A stretch of DNA of 64,000 nucleotides, from NCBI RefSeq assembly GCF_026213295.1, contig NC_079414.1, forward strand, positions 11,534,362 through 11,598,361, given 5' to 3'. Positions within the stretch are counted from its first letter, which is position 1; every line of letters begins with the position of its first letter. Under the pieces are notes generated by a model. The model did no database searches. It was given only the letters and a program-made list of their open reading frames with translations, and was not told where the DNA came from. This document shows, in pieces, positions 61,001-64,000 of this stretch. This DNA comes from Gadus chalcogrammus (Eukaryota; Chordata; Actinopteri; Gadiformes; Gadidae). A program made the translations under genes and the position numbers.

Positions 61001-64000
61001 TGATGTCAGTTCAGCCGTTGTCGTTTTTGTTCCTGTTGTTGTTTTGGGTCCTGTTATAGTAGTTGTTGATACAGCAGTTGATGTTCTTCGTACTGTAGTC
61101 GTTTTTGTTATTCCTGCAGTCGTTGATTTCTGTAATGCAGTTGAAATGAGTCCTGCTGAAGTAGTTCTGGGTCTTGCATTCGTTGTTATTGGTCCTGCAG
61201 TCGTCAATGTTCGTCCTTCTCTCGTTGTGGATCTGGCTCCTTCTGTTGTGGATGTAGATCCTGCAGATGTTGTTGTTGCTACTGCAGTGGTCACAAGTTT
61301 GGCAGTTGTTGTTTTTCGTCCTTTTGTTGATGGTCCTGCAATTTTTTTTGTTATTCCACCAGTTGTTGTTGTGGGTTCTGTTATAGAAGTTGTTGGTTTT
61401 GAGGCCGTTGTTGTTTTTCCTTCAGTTTTTGTTTTGGGTACAGCAGTAGAAGTGATAGTTCTTGCAGTTTTTGTTAGTCCTACAGTTGTTGTTGGTACTG
61501 CAGTTGTTGTTGCAGGTTTTTCTGCAAAAGTTGTTGATCCCGCAGTTGTCGATGTTAGTTCAGCAGTTGTAGTTGTTGGACCTGCCGTTGTACTTGGAGT
61601 TTTCGCAGTCGTAGTTGTTGGTCCTGCAGTTGTTGATGTCAGTTCAGCAGTTGTCTTTATTGTTCCTATTGTTTCTTTGGGTCCTGCTTTGGTAGTTGTT
61701 GGTACAGCAGTTGATGTTGTTGGTACTGTTGTCGTTTTTGTTATTTCTGCAGTTGTTGATTTCTGAACTGCAGTTAAAGTGAGTCCTGCTGAAGTAGTTG
61801 TGGGTCTTGCATTCGTTGTTATTGGTCCTGATGTAGAAGTTGTTGGTTCTGAGGCTGTTGTTGTTTTTCCTTCAGTTTTTCTTTTGGGTACAACAGTAGA
61901 AGATATAGGTCCTTCAGTTTTTGTTGGTCCTGCAGTTGTTGTTGCAGGAATTTCTGCAAAAGTTGTTGATCCTGCAATTGTCGATGTTGATGGACCTGCC
62001 GTTTTTCTTGGAGTTTCCGCAGTCGTAGTTGTTGGTCCTCCAGTGTTTTTTGTGAGTCCACTAGTTGTTGTTGTTGTGGGTCCTGTTGTAGAAGTTGTTG
62101 GTTCTGAAGCTGTTGTTGTTTTTCCTTCAGTTTTTGTTTTTGGTACAGCAGTAGAAGTGATAGATCTTGCAGTTTTTTTTGGTCCTCCAATTGTTGTTGG
62201 TACTGCAGTTGTGGTTGCAGGTTTTTCTGCAAAAGTTGTTGATCCTGCAGTTGTCGATGTTACTTCAGCAGTTGTCGTTGTTGGTCCTGCCGTTGTTCTT
62301 GCAGTTTTCGCAGTTATAGTTGTTGGACCTGCAGTGGTTTTTGTTAGTCCACCTGTTGTCATTATTTGTGCGGTTGTTGCTGTTGTGGGTCCTGATGTAG
62401 AAGTTTTTGGTTCTGAGGCTGTTGTTGTTTTTCCTTCAGTTATTGTTTTGGGTTCAACAGTAGAAGTGATAGGCCTTGCAGTTTTTGTTGGTCCTACAGT
62501 TGTTGTTGGTCCTGCAGTTGTGGTTGCAGGTTTTTCTGCAAAAGTTGTTGATCCGGCAGTTGTCGATGTTAGTTCAGCAGTTGTAGTTGTTGGACCTGCC
62601 GTTGTTCTTGCAGTTTTTGCAGTCGTAGTTGTTGGTCCTGCAGTGGTTTTTTTTAGTTCATCAGTTGTCTTTATTGGTCCTGTTGTTGTTTTGGGTTCTG
62701 CTTTAGTAGTTGTTGGAACAGCGGTTGATGTTGTTGGTACTGTAGTTGTTTTTGTTATTCCTGCACTTCTAGATTTCTGTACTGCAGCTGAAGTTAGTCC
62801 TGCTGAAGTAGATCTGGGTTTTGCATTCGTTATTGGTCCTGCAGTTGTCATTGTTCGTCCTGCTCTCGTTGTGGATGTGGCTCCTTCTGTTGTGGATGCA
62901 GATCCTGCAGATGTTGTTGTTGCTACTGCAGTTGTCACAAGTTCGGCAGTTGTTGCTTTTCGTCCTTTTGTTGATGTTCCTGCAATGTTTTTTGTTAGTC
63001 CACCAGTTGTTGTTGTGGGTTCTGTTATAGAAGTTGTTGGTTCTGAGGTCGTTGTTGTTTTTCCTTCAGTTTTTGTTTTGGGTAAAGCATTAGAAGTGAT
63101 AGTTCTTGCAGTTTTTGTTAGTCCTACAGTTGTTGTTGGTACTGCAGTTGTTGTTGCAGGTTTTTCTGCAAAAGTTGTTGATCCTGCAATTGTCGATGTT
63201 AGTTCAGCAGTTGTAGTTCTTGGACCTGCCGTTGTACTTGGAGTTTTCGCAGTCGTAGTGGTTGGTTCTGCAGTTGTTGATGTCAGTTCAGCAGTTGTCT
63301 TTATTGTTCCTATTGTTGCTTTGGGTCCTGCTTTAGTCGTTGTTGGTACAGCAGTTGATGTTGTTGGTACTGTTGTCGTTTTTCTTATTTCTGCAGTTGT
63401 TGATTTCTGAACTGCAGTTAAAGTGAGTCCTGCTGAAGAAGTTGTGGGTCTTGCATTCGTTGTTATTGGTCCTGATGTAGAAGTTGTTGTTTCTGAGGCT
63501 GTTGTTGTTTTTCCTTTAGTTTTTCTTTTGGGTACAACTGTAGAAGTGATAGGTCCTTCAGTTTTTGTTGGTCCTGCAGTTGTCATTGTTCGTTCTGCTC
63601 TCGTTGTGGATGTGGCTCCTTCTGTTGTGGATGTAGATCCTGCAGATGTTGTTGTTGCTACTGCGGTTGTCACAAGTTCGGCCGTTGTTGTTTTTAGCCC
63701 TTTTGTTGACGGACCTTCTGTGGTTTTTGTTAGTCCACCAGTTGTCGTTTTTGGTCCGGTTGTTGTTGTTGTGGGTCCTGATGTAGAAGCTGTTGGTTCT
63801 GAGGCTGTGGTTGTTTTTTTACCTCCAGTTATTGTTTTGTGTACAACAGTTGACGTAATAGGTCTTGGAGTTTTCTTTGGTCCTGCAGTTGTGGTTGCAG
63901 ATTTTTCTGCAAAAGTTGTTGATCCTGCAGTTGTCGATGTTACTTCAGCAGCTGTAGTTGTTGGTCCTGCCGTTGTTCTTGCAGTTTTCGCAGTCGTAGT
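33886..64000 (-). CDS. Giant SEA-domain mucin, 3' part (5' end outside the window)
   Basis: Exons read on the minus strand are 64000 (open) to 34781, 34660-34596, 34399-34254 and 34085-33886. Phases agree at all three junctions. The product is a Thr/Pro/Ala/Gly repeat protein of at least about 9,740 residues in the first exon alone. It is followed by a complete SEA domain, a Thr/Ser/Gly stalk and a C-terminal hydrophobic stretch (AVCLPIFFMIIKGLL). Thr plus Ser make up about 40% of a typical repeat and Cys, Trp and Tyr are almost absent: a densely O-glycosylated mucin. The SEA domain shows the FPGTY motif and the GSVIV self-cleavage site. The short tail lacks a cytoplasmic domain, so a GPI-anchor signal is more likely than a conventional transmembrane anchor (inference). 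There is no VWD, CysD or EGF domain in the window. Orthology to a named MUC gene cannot be decided. Confidence 0.85.
34254..34399 (-). CDS. Mucin SEA exon 3 with the autocleavage motif
   Basis: 146-bp exon after a TTCTAG acceptor, ending at a GTAACT donor. It starts SKGSVIVDMTLIFNKES and ends VDTTTIVAG. GSVIV matches the G/SVVV consensus at which SEA domains self-cleave in MUC1-type proteins, between Gly and Ser. The rest is the last helix (VQVLKDAIKDLITF). Confidence 0.85.
34596..34660 (-). CDS. Mucin SEA exon 2
   Basis: 65-bp exon between a TATAATAG acceptor and a GTAAGT donor. It encodes VNNGFKHSFPGTYSKSTINS plus the first two bases of a split codon, the central SEA segment with the conserved FPGTY. 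Part of the donor region is duplicated just downstream (34553-34575, ACTTACGGAAAAGG), giving a possible decoy donor. Confidence 0.82.
34781..64000 (-). CDS. Mucin giant exon, at least 29.2 kb, open to the window edge
   Basis: The frame is continuous from the window's last base to 34781, where GAG is followed by a GTTAGA donor. A methionine-like start placed at 63673 is a GTG inside the repeat; the 327 bases upstream of it stay in frame with the same repeat type, so the exon continues beyond the window. The last residues before the donor (DLRFTMRRTFSKDYLD, then SSTPYEELAANVTTE) are the first strand and helix of the SEA domain. The sense strand is very A/C-rich. Near-absence of cysteine (two isolated ones noticed) rules out disulfide-linked modules here. 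Confidence 0.88.
37375..37580 (-). repeat. Transplanted FAEKPATTTAG block inside the 59-residue array (copy 1)
   Basis: The sense strand reads KTARTTAGTTTTTAELTSTT, then AGSTTFAEKPATTTAG and a short ITTAGQIITAG segment. This is the signature block of the N-terminal array (51-64 kb), here embedded in the C-terminal one. Frame is maintained. Confidence 0.75.
42847..49110 (-). repeat. Near-identical 2,364-bp higher-order repeat (two copies and a partial third)
   Basis: The spacing pair 1269 + 1095 occurs from 42847 to 45211 and again from 45211 to 47575, then begins a third time. Copies differ at only a few bases (for example 43254 against the corresponding base near 45610). This is the youngest expansion in the array. 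Confidence 0.75.
49112..49320 (-). repeat. Transplanted FAEKPATTTAG block inside the 59-residue array (copy 2)
   Basis: Nearly identical to the block at 37375-37580, including the ITTAGQTITAG segment, about 11.7 kb away in the same orientation and frame. Confidence 0.75.
51180..64000 (-). repeat. Mucin N-terminal array: long diverged repeats
   Basis: Repeating modules in sense order include STTFAEKPATTTAGPTTTVG, ARPITSTVVPKTITEGKTTT, ASEPTTSTSGPTTTTTG, LTKTTAGPSTKGRKTTTAEL, VTTAVATTTSAGSTSTTEG, ATSTTRAGRTMTTAGPITTN and ARPRTTSAGLTSTAVQKS. Together they form a unit of roughly 200-250 residues, with shortened and rearranged variants. A second type with TTEETTAGTIITTERSTTAR and SAGSKTTAGPKTTTAQRKTK recurs near 52.4, 54.5 and 58.8 kb. 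Copies are more diverged than in the C-terminal array, suggesting an older expansion. Confidence 0.75.

Noticed and set aside
35019..63410. Long plus-strand ORFs (up to 971 codons) rich in Val, Gly and Pro
   Set aside because: They are antisense readings of the Thr-rich mucin repeats. The sense strand lacks Leu and Ser codons of the type that give antisense stops, so the frames stay open by composition.
63671..63673. Start codon of the mucin at 63673
   Set aside because: The codon is GTG inside a repeat, and the upstream frame continues with the same repeat type to the window edge, so the true start lies outside.
34781..64000. Antifreeze glycoprotein or silk-like gene
   Set aside because: AFGP repeats are short Thr-Ala-Ala tripeptides. 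Here the units are 59 or more residues, Pro/Gly-rich and joined to a SEA domain, as in mucins.
34781..64000. CRISPR-like array
   Set aside because: Periodic, but the spacing is coding, the units are head to tail without unique spacers, and the context is eukaryotic.

Overview
The window looks like a repeat-dense stretch of a ray-finned (teleost) fish genome. The evidence is spliceosomal introns with canonical sites, very long CA/TG microsatellites, an L2-type LINE, and many fish-typical DNA transposons (hAT, PIF/Harbinger, ISL2EU, Merlin, TTAA-type foldback). No species can be named from the sequence.

Region 1 (1 to about 33,720) is almost wholly nested transposable elements. In order they are: a 2.8 kb hAT-like element with a second hAT-like element inside it (475-3264); a 5.8 kb element with inverted ends that carries an apparently intact seven-exon DUF4806-type gene (3930-9696, gene 6013-9157); an orphan DUF4806 last exon (10334-10473); a hAT-type remnant with a MITE in its terminal exon (10612-12710); an apparently intact five-exon Merlin (IS1595-like) transposase gene (13730-16063); a deleted PIF/Harbinger copy that keeps the first exons of both its genes (17519-19801); an L2 LINE (22107-23934) cut by an ISL2EU element (23935-29886), which is itself cut by a 1.5 kb retroelement with a small membrane-protein ORF (25244-26780); and a second PIF/Harbinger element (30465-33716) with four further insertions. 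Target-site duplications (8 bp for hAT, 3 bp for Harbinger, AT for ISL2EU, TTAA for the foldback) can be read directly for most of these, so their order of insertion can be reconstructed.

Region 2 (33,886 to the right edge) is one host gene on the minus strand: the 3' part of a giant secreted or surface mucin. A single exon stays open from 34781 to the window edge, at least 29.2 kb and about 9,740 codons. It encodes Thr/Pro/Ala/Gly-rich repeats almost without cysteine. Three small exons follow. They complete a SEA domain with a GSVIV autocleavage motif, then a short Thr-rich stalk and a C-terminal hydrophobic tail with almost no cytoplasmic residues, suggesting a GPI-type anchor signal. The 5' end lies outside the window.

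Within the giant exon the C-terminal half (about 35.3-51.2 kb) is built from a 59-residue (177 bp) unit set into higher-order repeats. The N-terminal half (about 51.2-64 kb) uses a different, longer and more diverged repeat. The long V/G/P-rich plus-strand ORFs over this region are antisense shadows, not genes.
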